Below, one piece after another: positions 47,264 through 57,480 of a stretch of DNA of 64,000 nucleotides. Position numbers and translations under genes: made by a program. The stretch is from the NCBI GenBank assembly GCA_000442125.1, contig KE546968.1, forward strand, positions 523,932 to 587,931. Direction: 5' to 3'. The DNA comes from Opeltia flavorubescens. Its lineage: Eukaryota > Ascomycota > Lecanoromycetes > Teloschistales > Teloschistaceae. The notes under the pieces were generated by a model, which searched no databases, was not told the DNA's origin, and saw only the letters and a program-made list of their open reading frames with translations. Positions within the stretch are counted from its first letter, which is position 1. Every line of letters begins with the position of its first letter.

Positions 47264-50200
47264 TTACGAACCATTCAGCTGACTTCTCAGTCCCACCACC
47301 TCCCTTTTCAACCTCCCGTTCTCCTTCCTCAATCTCGCCGTCTCATCTTCCCCTTCTTTCACCTTCCTCTTCAACTCCTCTACCCCTTCCCCTCCCTTAA
47401 CACCTTTCAACACCTTCCCCAACTCATCGTTGAATCTTTCATAGAGTGCTTCGTTCTCTGCATTGGCTTCCTTGTACAAGTCATCTAGCTTACGCGCCTT
47501 GCGTTCACTGACAAGGAGGGAGGATTTAACGTCCTTGCTCAAGGTTGAGTATTGGGATTGGAGGTCAGTTGTAAAAGTGTTGATCCTGGTGGAGAGTGTG
47601 TCAAGACGAGCTTCGAGAGAGGAAATACCGGGCTGGGAGGGTTCGAAAGAAGGTTTACGATCAGGTCGAGAGATTTTGTAAGCGGACATCTCCTCGCCGA
47701 TTTTGGCTATCTCGGCTCGCAGGCTAGACTCCGCGCCGCTAAGTGCTTTTTGCTCGTTGCTGAGACGTTCGCGAAGCTTTTGCGGGCTTTGCATCCGTAG
47801 TTTTTGAGGTGATGCTTGAGTGATTTTGGTAGGGGAAGCACTCTTAGCTGTCGCATTGGGTGGCCAAACTCGTTCCGCGAGGCCACTACGCGGTGCTGGG
47901 GTTTCTGCGGAGGACGGTGTTCGCTTCTTAGGACTGTGGTTTTTTATCTTTACTTCATGTGACTCTTTCGAAATAGGTGACCGTTTGTTGCTGTAACGCG
48001 GTATTGACGGCGACATCTTTTTCTCAGGAGATCCTAAGTTTAAGGGCGAATTTTCCTTTTGTGGCGGCGATTCCAACCGCTTGGGTGAACCATTACGCTG
48101 GAAACCAAATCTCTCAGGAGATCCAAGTCGTTGGGAGTAATCGACACTGGGCGGTTGTCGAGTATTAGTCCTGTTGTCATTTGGAGTCCTGGGCGGCGTT
48201 CCGCGATTTGAAACCGGCTGGGGTAACTTCCGAGGCTGCAATGGCTGCCATGTGGACACAGAAGGTGCTTGCTGGACTGACCTCAGATCCGAGAGCGAGC
48301 TACGACGCTTCTTCCTAAGGACGGACGGCGTCTTTGTAGGCGTGTTCTCGCCAATAGTTGTCAGGACCGAAACATTCAGGTGTGAACTAGTCGGTCGTGA
48401 ACTGGATCTTTCGCCTGAGGACGCGTTTGGTGCAATCGATTTGTCTTGAGACGATGGTCGTAATTGAGGAAGCATCTTGGGATCTGTATCGGTAGATCTT
48501 GATCGAATCAAGGAACCCTTCGAAAGACTTGCCGGCTGTTGTTGGCTGTCTCCAGGTGATTTCGTATTCTTGCTCAGCGTCCGCCAAACTGCCGCAACCT
48601 TCGACTCGGATTCTGACTTGCTGTTCTCCCGACTCAAACCTCCAAACCCAAATCGCTTTTTAAGTGAAGAAGCGTTAGAGCTTAAGGACCCAGTGTTGGT
48701 CGTTCGGCTCTGGTTTAGAGAGCCCGACGCTGAGCTGGCACCGAGCGTTGCATCGGTACTCATGCTTGTATCCTCGAAAAGTCTGTCGTAGTCGTCGACG
48801 AGGCGATCGAATAGCATGATCCCATCATGTGGATTGCTGCTCGAGATCAAAGCTTCCGCGAAACTCGCCATGAGCGCCCCTCTATCACCGTCGTTTCCAG
48901 ATGCGTCTAGAAGGTCTGATAGTAGCTTCATGGCAGCTGAGAACGCTCGCCGGTTTTGCGGGCTCATGTCCTCTAGCGACTTCCTAAACTGCTGCACAAA
49001 CTCCATGGGCCTCCCCGAGTCAAGCCCCGATAGCATCGTTGCAAGAACCTCCGGGGGCAGTATAGGGCCCATGCGTTCTTGCCATGCCTTGGCAAGAAAC
49101 TTTTCGAAAGCGGAGAATAATACGTCGACAGACACTTCAGCGGCGGCCTGTATACGTGATGGATCCTGGATGAGTGTATTGTAAAGCTCATTGGTAGTAA
49201 GCTCATCCGCCGTCGCACGATTACGAAGAATCCTACCGACTACGTTGCCACTTCTTGACTGCAGCGCTATTACGTACGCGTTGAATGTAAGTTCCAGACC
49301 ATCAAATGGATTGGGAACATTGTCTGGTTTTGCTCCTATCGAATACACCTTATCTTCGAGAAAAGGGTCTGGCCCGCTGAAGTTACTTTGATCGTAGGTT
49401 TTTGGAGGAGGGATGGGCGGGACATCTTTGATCTTAAGTGCTTGGTCGCGCTTCTTTGAAGGAGTGTCTGTCTGGCTGTTTGAGCCACTGAATAGGCTGG
49501 ATACCAATTTAATCGGTGAAAGAGGTCGCAACGAGCGGCCTTCTGCTCGTTCATTATTCCGTGCTATAGGTAATGCGCCTAGCACTTGACGATTATAAGA
49601 TATGTGAGCGAGGGACGACGCTTTCGTCTGAAGTTGCCCTTTTGAATTGAGAACACGCATGGCTGCTAAAGTGAGTATGTAGAATATCACATGTATAGAA
49701 GGTGAGGAATCTCACCACTTTGAACGAAAACACGACCTAGATCTTCAACAGCAGATGTTTCGCTCCACCTGCTGCCTTCGGTCCCTCGAATGTCCAATCT
49801 GAATGTGCCGCCCGCCATCAGAACGATCTGAGCAGCTACATCGATGGTATTGGTTCTGGACAGTATTCCTTCAAAATCATCTTGGCTCCCAACGTTGACT
49901 CGAAATGGACAAGGGCTTTTGATGGCGTCGATTTTGCTGATGGCGCTGTCCTCGTAAATCGATGCAATAAAACCTGGACTTTCAGTAGTTGGCTCGATTG
50001 TACGCAGTGCCCATTTATCGCTTTCCCGAACTGGCTCTGAGAATCGGCCCTCGACTTTCGCCTTGACGATCTCCTCGCTCAACCGCTGAACCTTCCCTTC
50101 ATACGATCCCAGCAGGACCAGGACCTTCACGTCTATAGCGGCTGAAGAGCTGATGGAGTTGTCAGAACCGTTCCGCGCATGTAATGTTCCGGCCGCAGCA

Positions 50201-51969
50201 TGAGTCAACCTCACAGTACGGTTATCGGCGGACTCAGATAAGTGGAGTTTTGATAAATCGAAAGTAGCACAAAACAAGAGCCCAGGTTGGTTGAATCCGT
50301 CTTGGAACGGGGCCAACACGGAGCGGTCAACTTCCGCTAAGACTCCCTTCGCTGAAAGCGCATCACTGTCTTTCTTTCGAGCCATAATCAGGGTATCAGG
50401 AAATAAAAAGAGTATTACATTGCGCCCAGAGGATACCTCGCTATAGGGTGGCTCGACTTCAAGAGCGTCGACGGCTGTGATGAGTCGTCCTCGTGGCGAT
50501 AGCCATGAAGGCCAACCGTCTATTAGCTTCCTCAAAGTACTCGAAGCTCGCGCCTTGTCCGCTGACCCACCGTCCTCAAGAGCACAGATGTCAGCGAGAA
50601 CGTCTTTTGATTTCAAGAGGTTACTCATGGCCGCATGCGAAGCTGGAAGCTGACTTATCATGTTGTCTATCAGGAGACTGTATCGTGGAAGACGCTGAAT
50701 GGGTTCGATGAGTATTGACCGTAATCTTTGCTCCCCAAAATCGTTGAGCACAAGAGCGAAACCAGAGGTAGAGTCATTACGAGCTGCACCCAAGGCATCT
50801 GGTAATTTCGCATTGACGAGCATGTAATCTTGGTAAGGTTCAGAGAACTTGGGCAACCATTTCAACAGTAACTTTGCAAAGGCAAGCGTGCCTGTAGGAT
50901 CTCTTTTCCGAGATGAAGTACTAACAGAGCTGAGTTGTAAGCTTGCGAGCCCTTCGGTCAAGCCCTCGATATCCTGGATAGCCTCATCCTGAGTAGCAGA
51001 CAAAACGTCTTCGAGCTCGTTCAAGAATTCACCATTAGCAGCTAAAATGCGGTCAAGACTCTCAGGGAAAAGCCGATCAGCAATGTCGTTTCTCAGGCGA
51101 AGACCGCCACGTTCCGTATTATTCTGAATACTTTGCCGAAAGTCCACGGCGATCTCATCAACCAGAGTGTGTAGCTTTGCGACATAGCTTTTCTCAGTGT
51201 CTAAGAACTCGCACATTTCGCGGCGAAGTGCTATCTTCTGCTGCTTGAGGAGCGTCCTTGATTTGCTGTGCGCTGTTGGTCTAGAAGGGGCTCTCCTCAA
51301 CTTGGAGGTAGGGAGAAATGTAGGTTGCCCAATATGATTGATAACGGAATCGTACTCGCCATAGTGGTATAGAGGTAAGCCATCGTCTCCGAAGGCCGGT
51401 AGGAGTTCCACACCTTCGTGGGTCATTATTCGTTGTATTGAATTTGGGGGTAACACCACATCCACATCAATCCACGATAATGACTGTTGGGACAAAGCAT
51501 GTGACAGTCGTCGAATTGTTCCTTCCCCGTCATCGATCTTGACCATAGCGGATGCAAGCTCTCCAGCATGCATTTCATCAAACATTGCTGGTGCAGCGCC
51601 ATTTTGCCGACGCCGTGCTGCGAGCTCTCTTATAATTTCCTTGACTGGTTTACTCAACCCAGCGAAATAACTAAGCAAGCTGACAGCTAGGCCGCGACAA
51701 ACCTCGTCGCCTTGTTTATCTGATGCCAAGTGGTTCACTGCAGCGTACAGAGGTGAAGTCGGGGCTATGGTCAGGCGGGGAAATGTTTGAAATCCCGCAA
51801 TAGAGTAGACATGGGCTTGAATTCGAGTATTGCTCCGGGTGGCATTGCCCGTTGTCGAAGGGCCATAAAAGATTAGGACTGGCAGGTCTTCAACCAAAGG
51901 GTCCCTTGTGCAGTAGAGCGAGACGTCGTTTGGAGCTAGACATGGGAAGCCAGTAGAGAGGAGAGCCAT
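47264..51969 (-). CDS. BUD3: BUD3-type DH-domain Rho GTPase exchange factor
   Basis: BUD3 proteins of filamentous ascomycetes are RhoGEFs for septum formation and polarity (Neurospora BUD-3 acts on Rho4; yeast Bud3 on Cdc42). Two minus-strand exons, 51969-49716 and 49665-47264, are joined by a 50-nt intron and give 1,551 residues. The N-terminus has PVLIFYGPSTTGNATRSNTR, IQAHVYSIAGFQTFPRLTI and GDEVCRGLAVSLLSYFAGL, as in fungal BUD3. The DH domain covers about residues 245-460, with REMCEFLDTEKSYVAKLHTL at its start and LIEPIQRLPRYSLLIDNMI near 420. A PH-like region follows (RNVILFLFPDTLIMARK). The second half is Ser/Pro/Lys-rich and disordered, with many SPEK/SPxR units, and ends in a coiled coil (ELKRKVKEGEDETARLRKEN). 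Length agrees with the family. Which Rho protein it acts on cannot be read from sequence. Confidence 0.82.
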
Positions 51970-52648
51970 TGTAATTCGCTATCGACAGTCTACGTAAATT
52001 GACATGGAGATGGTGAAAGCAACCACGCGATGACCGGAACAGTTGTGTAATAATGGTGGAGAGCTGAGGTTCACTGCCCCACATCATTTGCGGAAGGCGA
52101 CGAAAGTGTAAACAGTGGACATGATGCACCAGATATCGTCACTTGCGTAGAACCTGCGAGTTAGCGACTAGCATGATCTCAACAAGGCCCACGACAACAA
52201 GTCACGTGTCTTTTCATACGTTGACCGCAATTGAGGCCTCTAGTCCCAGGATTGATGATGTACCTGACGATCTCGACTGCAAGATTTGCTTCTCATTAGT
52301 CGGATCTCGATAAGGTTGACGCGTCCGTGACGTCCCCGCTTCTTAGCGTGAAGCATGAGATAAGATTAGATCAGGCCACCTATTAGAAGGGCTACCTGAG
52401 CTATGGCTGCTGGCTGCAGATTGTGGTATACGTCTGCATCCACTTACCTTTTTGGTCAAGTACGGGAGAGCTCTACTATATTCCTCAGAATAAACATAGA
52501 ATAGTCCGGAGAATTAAGAGAACTAATCACCACACGCATGGTTTATCACAACAATACTCATAGTTTTGATACGTGTATTGTACATTGAACTGAAAATAAT
52601 CGCTATCTTGGAAATGTTTCGTTCCCAAAAGTGACAAGATGTGATGCT
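51970..52648. other. Upstream region of BUD3, no gene seen
   Basis: 679 bp between the BUD3 start and the stop of the secreted-protein gene on the same strand. It holds the BUD3 promoter and the 3' region of its neighbour. No frame or RNA gene is recognised. Confidence 0.4.
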
Positions 52649-53275
52649 CTACTTTCTTCCGTGGTATAAACCGGACACATCCTCCCCATAAGAGTATCCG
52701 CCGAAATATCCTGGTGGTCCGACCATGTAACCAGGCCCGTAGTTGAAGTGGTCTGATGCTTTCATCAACGGATATGTCGTATTATCAGGTCCGCCCTCTG
52801 CTGTATATTCAACATTCACCACGCCCCCTTGTGCACCCGGCGTGCCGGAACTTCCCCGCTGTGGCAGCATACATCCAACGGTGATCCACTGGAAAACTGA
52901 GACGCATTGATCGTAATCGACGGGGTCGGCGAGTTTGGGTTGAGAGAACAAAATGGTTGCTTCGCAGGAGCCATTGCCGTCCGACTTGGCTCTGATGTTG
53001 TTCATTTGATTGCCTTTGGCGTACTGGGCCGCAACAACCGTGCAAACCCTGCTAATTGCTCCATCACAGTCTGGTCGGACAGTTATCGGCCCTGTGCCTC
53101 TGAACGGGGTCTTGAGGGAATCGTCGGCCACACAGGTTGCATGGTTAGGCGCGTAAACTGTTCCACCGTTTGTATTGTAGGTAGCAGGATCATTGCCACG
53201 AGGGACATTACGCCCTTGCGCTACCCAGAGGAGCATTGGGACGATGATGGAAAAGCAGCGGAAAGTGGATAACAT
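52649..53275 (-). CDS. Small secreted protein with six cysteines, unknown function
   Basis: A single exon of 208 residues starting at 53275. The start is chosen because it directly opens a signal peptide (MLSTFRCFSIIVPMLLWVAQG); the frame extends 20 codons upstream to 53335 without helping. The mature part has six cysteines (ATC, PDC, RVC, GSC, DQC, VGC), enough for three disulfides, and one NTT glycosylation sequon. The central region resembles the general layout of small secreted fungal proteins, for example SRVCTVVAAQYAKGN and YDQCVSVFQWITVGC. The tail is Gly/Tyr/Pro-rich (YGPGYMVGPPGYFGGYSYGED). I do not recognise a family. A secreted structural or host-interaction protein is possible but unproven. 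It diverges from DCC1 across a 978-bp promoter region. Confidence 0.82.
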   Translation of the reverse strand: MLSTFRCFSIIVPMLLWVAQGRNVPRGNDPATYNTNGGTVYAPNHATCVADDSLKTPFRGTGPITVRPDCDGAISRVCTVVAAQYAKGNQMNNIRAKSDGNGSCEATILFSQPKLADPVDYDQCVSVFQWITVGCMLPQRGSSGTPGAQGGVVNVEYTAEGGPDNTTYPLMKASDHFNYGPGYMVGPPGYFGGYSYGEDVSGLYHGRK

Positions 53276-54253
53276 CTTGACTGATCTCAGGTAGTACACG
53301 GGTCTTGCAAAGGAGTGGTGTGAGGATGAAAACAATGAGTGTAGTGCTCAAGAAAACGTTGACTGGCCTGGATGTATTCTCATTGGCAGATGGGAGGCGG
53401 ATTGTAGGGAATATATGCCCATCGACTGAGGTTCTTTATCAAGTAGACCTACATGAAACACGGCATGCCAAAGTATAAATATCTACGCTTCTCTGGAGAT
53501 TTTGGCGCTTGACCATAGTAGAGGCGCATCGGAAATATGGGAAACAACAAGGGATGTTTATTCGCCATACTTCGATGACGGGTATCGCAATTCTAAGGCT
53601 TGGAAGGCTGGATGCAGATCCGGTCTCAAGTGTTATGAAGGGGTAGGAACGCCAACGGATGACATGGACAAAATGGAGAAGTAGCTTATCATTTTGTAAT
53701 GTCGACAGGCTCTAAGGCCCATAGAAACGAAACGTGCATTCTTCACTCTCTTATTCGGGTCGAGAGAGCGGCTGTCGCGATGGACAATGGGCGGCTTTCA
53801 AGCGTGAGAAGTGCCGCAATCCACGTGTGTCTGATGAATGACAAGGATTTCTGAGCTGGCCTTTCCGACTTGGCAATTGATGAATTCCCGTGCCTTTGAA
53901 AAAGACAGATACTTGGATTTTTGGGAATGATCTTGACGGCCCAGGATAGACATCGCTTGTCGCTAGAACATAGACCATCGCTAGGCCCGTTTCGCGCAAT
54001 CTTCGAGATCTCATGGCATGTTTATTCCGAGCATCCGACGAACAGCCATGTCCACGGGTGCCAAAATAGAATCGTGAAGGTACGGGGCAAAGAGATGAGG
54101 TACGACTAAGGTTTTATTTCTCGGAACGAATCGCGCCACTGTGCCACATCTTAATCTAGGACTAAGACCTGTACCGAGTACGCGAACAGGTTCAACCAAT
54201 AGCGAAATGCAGACTAAATCGTCGTAGATCATACAAAGCTTTCCCAGCCATCA
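53276..54253. promoter_or_regulatory. Divergent promoter region between secreted protein and DCC1
   Basis: 978 bp between opposite-strand start codons. A TATAAATAT box near 53475 lies about 200 bp upstream of the secreted-protein start codon and could serve either direction. Short frames such as 53502-53684 have no family features. Confidence 0.4.
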
Positions 54254-55406
54254 ATGTCGGCCGAAGAAAATCAAGGTATATCCTTTAGCATCAGTCATGA
54301 TCCACAGAAGTATCGTTTGCTCGAGCTTCCTCCACCGCTTCTTGATCTAGTCACTTTGCCGGACTCCCCAGGGTAGGCTTCAGGTCGGTACAGGTCTTGA
54401 CTCTAGGCTGATAGGTATTCGAGTCTCTTACTTAAGTCAATTCCATCAGGCCAAGGAGATCCTGGCAACGCTGTGCTTTGCTCTCATAGTCAGACCTTTC
54501 AGCTTCGTCAGGTGCATTCGTCCAATTCAGTCTATGTACTTCAACCTACAAAGGATGGGAGTTTAACCGCCGTATCCAAGTGTGAAGCTACATTGGAGGC
54601 TATCCCTCAATCACCGCCATGTAGAGCACTGCTCCGAACAGCACTGCCGCTATGTTCCGGTGAAGAACAGGTTAAAAGTCATTCTCCTTCAGAATCGCAG
54701 AGCAAGGAATCCATACTGGTCGATACACCGATCTCACACCAAGAATTTGACCGAGCGTGGGTCGATCTATGCGCGTTCGAGCTTGAAGGTCAAGCATGTC
54801 TTCCGACGCCCGGCTTACTATGGAAAGTTTGGAAATCAATAATTTCAGCAAGTACGATCAAAGGTCTCTCTCTTGATAAAGTCTGGGATTTCCAAACGGT
54901 GGCTAGTATGGTAGCAATTGATGATGAGATTCCCTCTCCCGTATTCAATGCTGTCATAAAGCGGCTGCAAAACGAGCAATCGAATGGGCAGGCCCGTACG
55001 TCGAGACTGTCTCTTTGAATGGAGGTAATCGCTGAATCTGATAGAGACGAGACTCGATGTGACAGAGAGTGTACGGTGGGCGGGTACCGTGCTCCTCGAG
55101 TCAAAGTTCCGAGTAGACGTCCCTTCCCCTATCCTGGAATTCTTCGATGAGTGGAAAGAACATCTCCCGGAGTCATGGAGAAAGCAGGCAACCCTTGACG
55201 TGCTCAAGGTACTTCATAGATACATTAGCCCCACCCCTCTGTGCTGACCCATGTAGGGGGTATATACTCAGCCATCAAAGGATACTATTATCCTTGATGA
55301 CGTTGGAGTAGCGAAAGGCGATGGAACTTCTTTGGCGATGCAAGCGAAAGCTACAGGACCTCAGGCTAGGAAATGGCACGAGATTTTTAAGAACACCCGC
55401 CGATAA
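54254..55406 (+). CDS. DCC1: Sister chromatid cohesion protein DCC1
   Basis: DCC1 is a subunit of the Ctf18-RFC clamp loader, which loads and unloads PCNA and supports cohesion in S phase. Exons 54254-54372, 54415-54995, 55045-55208 and 55257-55406 encode 337 residues. Introns are 42, 49 and 48 nt. Family marks are KYRLLELPPPLLDLV, LLLKSIPSGQGDPGNAVLCS, TFQLRQVHSSNSVYVLQP, EFDRAWVDLCAFE, and a winged-helix-like C-terminus with ESKFRVDVPSPILEFFDEW, LPESWRKQATLDVLKGVY and KWHEIFKNTRR. The first intron (42 nt) is near the lower size limit but is needed to keep frame. The stop is only 38 bp from the stop of the convergent acetyltransferase gene. Confidence 0.88.
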
Positions 55407-55444
55407 ATGAAGAATGTACTGATGTTCCGGTGCTGCCAAAAAAT

Positions 55445-56711
55445 TTAACNCCAGCCATACTTCTCATTGGCAATCCAGTGGATTTCCGTATCCTCTGGGG
55501 GTATATTTCCATGCCAACGTAAACTCGGGATACTTTCCTCATTACGATTAATGAGTGTAACAGATGGTTCGATCTTCTTTGCAGCCTTTAACGTCAAATG
55601 CGAAGGGTTCCATAACTGGACAGATGACATTCCCCAGAAAGAGGCTTCTAGTTGCGCTTGTTCCAGAATTGCAGCCACGGCTGCTACACTACCTCCCTCA
55701 GAATCGGCTGCCTCTTCGTCAACACTTGCCTCTGTTACTTGTTCGTCTACAGTCTTTTCCTCCTCTACGACTAGGCGAAGGATGTTTAGCACATCGTCAT
55801 GTCGACTTGCGCCGAACGTGCGCGTCCATATGCACCAGGTTCGCCTTCCACGGGCGGTTTTGGCTAAAGCGCCCTTGGTAAAAGGAAACCTGTCACAGAG
55901 CCTTTCACCCAGGAACTCTTCACGTGCGTGATGCCATTGCATAGTTGCTGCATCCGGAATCAACGCTACTTGGAGGGCTTTCTTGGAAGATGTTGATTTG
56001 GCCATGGCTGATCGCAGTAATACTTCATCAATCCTGCACAGCTCCTCCACATCTTCTGCAAAAATCAAATTCGTTTTTGGAAGACCATAGATGCAATCAC
56101 GCGCCGTCTTAGGAGGCAGCGCTATGTGGTTTGAAGGATACACATGCCAGCCGAACCTAGCGTAGAAACGCTGCTGTACGTCAACCCAGGTCGCTCCAGG
56201 GGGTTGAAATGGCTAGATGTCTCACTTTACCGATATCGGACCACAAGACGGTGAAATCCGAGCAGTTTCCCTCGTTCTGTTGCCACGTATCAAGTATCTT
56301 GCCGAGCTCAGCAAGCATGCGCTGGGCGTAGCCCCTGCCACGATGAGCCGGCTTGCAATACACACTTCCAATACCATGGCTGATTATTTCCTTTACATTC
56401 CCATCCGATCGGGCAACAAGCGCTCTTTTCCTGAGCGTTTCACAGCCAGCCAGTATCCTTCGGACTCCATCTACTGGCGAAGGAGCTGTTGTGTCGACCA
56501 AGATCCAATAGGTGATGCCTCCATTTCGGTTGAGGGTGGTATTACGAAGATGAGCTTCACGTTCAAGATAAGCATGGACGTCAAGGGAACCTCGCCAACT
56601 GATAGCGTTTATTGTAGAAGATTCAATCATCTCAGCTTCATTGGCTTGGACGAGTTGCAAGGTTGGAGATGCGCCGTCAGGTAAATCTGCTACGTCGTTG
56701 GTGGATGGCAT
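55445..56711 (-). CDS. GNAT-type acetyltransferase, LYC1-like
   Basis: Minus-strand exons 56711-56226 and 56173-55445 are joined by a 52-nt intron and give 404 residues. The GNAT acetyl-CoA-binding motif A reads GIGSVYCKPAHRGRGYAQRML (RGRGYA at about 124-129). VLWSDIGK joins across the intron to QRFYARFGWHVYPSNHIALPP, the usual fungal pattern of this group. The C-terminal half has WCIWTRTF, a long acidic insert, and SVQLWNPSHLTL. Family members include Yarrowia LYC1 (lysine N6-acetyltransferase), but the substrate here is inferred only. The start at 56711 (MPSTNDV) is preferred over 56846, which gives an atypical N-terminus. One N at 55450 makes the last codon NGT, so the final residue (C, R, S or G) is unknown. 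Confidence 0.83.
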
Positions 56712-57003
56712 TTTTGTGGATCTGATGTTCTCTATGTCAGCTGTGTTGTATTTATCTATATGTATAATCAGGACTATGAAATCCTCCCTTGCAGAAGAAA
56801 TTGTATGAAATATTTCTGTGCCTCGCACTGAAATATCAGGCTTCAAGCCGATGATAAGCGTACATAAGCGAATATGTCATGGGGCTGGTGACCTCGACTT
56901 GTAGAGCCTCACAGGATCGGTCAAGGTTGCGGGGTTCAATCAGGCACGATGGGAAGGAAAAGATCTGATGATCTGATAACATGTTTGGAAAGTCCATACG
57001 TGA
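56712..57003. other. Upstream region of the acetyltransferase gene
   Basis: 292 bp with no recognised gene. A GGGGTTCAATC string near 56932 recalls a tRNA T-loop, but no cloverleaf could be built around it. Confidence 0.3.
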
Positions 57004-57240
57004 TCAAAGGGCGCACCTTTCAAACTCGTCTCGAATATTGTTGAACCGGTTAAACAGTGCCAAGAACCAGATTTCCTGACGTTGCGGCTTCGTCGCAGTA
57101 AATTCTAGATCCCGTTCCGACGTCTCAACCTCTGGGTTTGACAGGCTCTGACCAGCCAATGAAGTTCTTCTCTCCAAGACAAGAAGCTGCATGAGTTGCT
57201 TCCCTGACACTCTTTCTAGGTCCGACACTTCTGATTTCAT
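57004..57240 (-). CDS. Small hypothetical protein, uncertain
   Basis: A 78-codon frame begins MKSEVSDLERVSGKQLMQLL and contains EIWFLALFNRFNNIRDEFER, a helical, amphipathic pattern like small coiled-coil subunits. The bases after EFER form a GTGCGC donor-like site, so a further exon could follow (for example from the CATCAG near 56955), giving about 85 residues. The family is not recognised. It diverges from the RBR ligase gene with 240 bp between start codons. It could be a real small kinetochore- or complex-type subunit, or chance. Confidence 0.4.
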   Translation of the reverse strand: MKSEVSDLERVSGKQLMQLLVLERRTSLAGQSLSNPEVETSERDLEFTATKPQRQEIWFLALFNRFNNIRDEFERCAL

Positions 57241-57480
57241 TTGACTTAATTTGTTTTGCTTGCTGTTGTTGAGAAGGCCTTTAGTCTTTCAATGCTGCTC
57301 TTTAGAGCTCACAACTATCCTGGAGCAATGTTTTCAATATTCTTCTTCGTCTGCTTCATGCTGAATTAATGACAATACAGCCTGATCACCAACCACCACA
57401 TTCACTTGGTATAATTCCTTGACGGCCTGGAAGTCTTTCCTTGATGTTTTCAAGTAACCTGCCTCAGCCTTATCCCAGTC

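Noticed and set aside
47264-51969. Two separate genes, a RhoGEF and a Ser/Pro-rich protein
   Set aside because: A 50-nt intron joins them in frame and the combined length fits BUD3.
56925-56945. tRNA T-loop-like string GGGGTTCAATC
   Set aside because: No acceptor stem, D-arm or anticodon arm could be paired around it.
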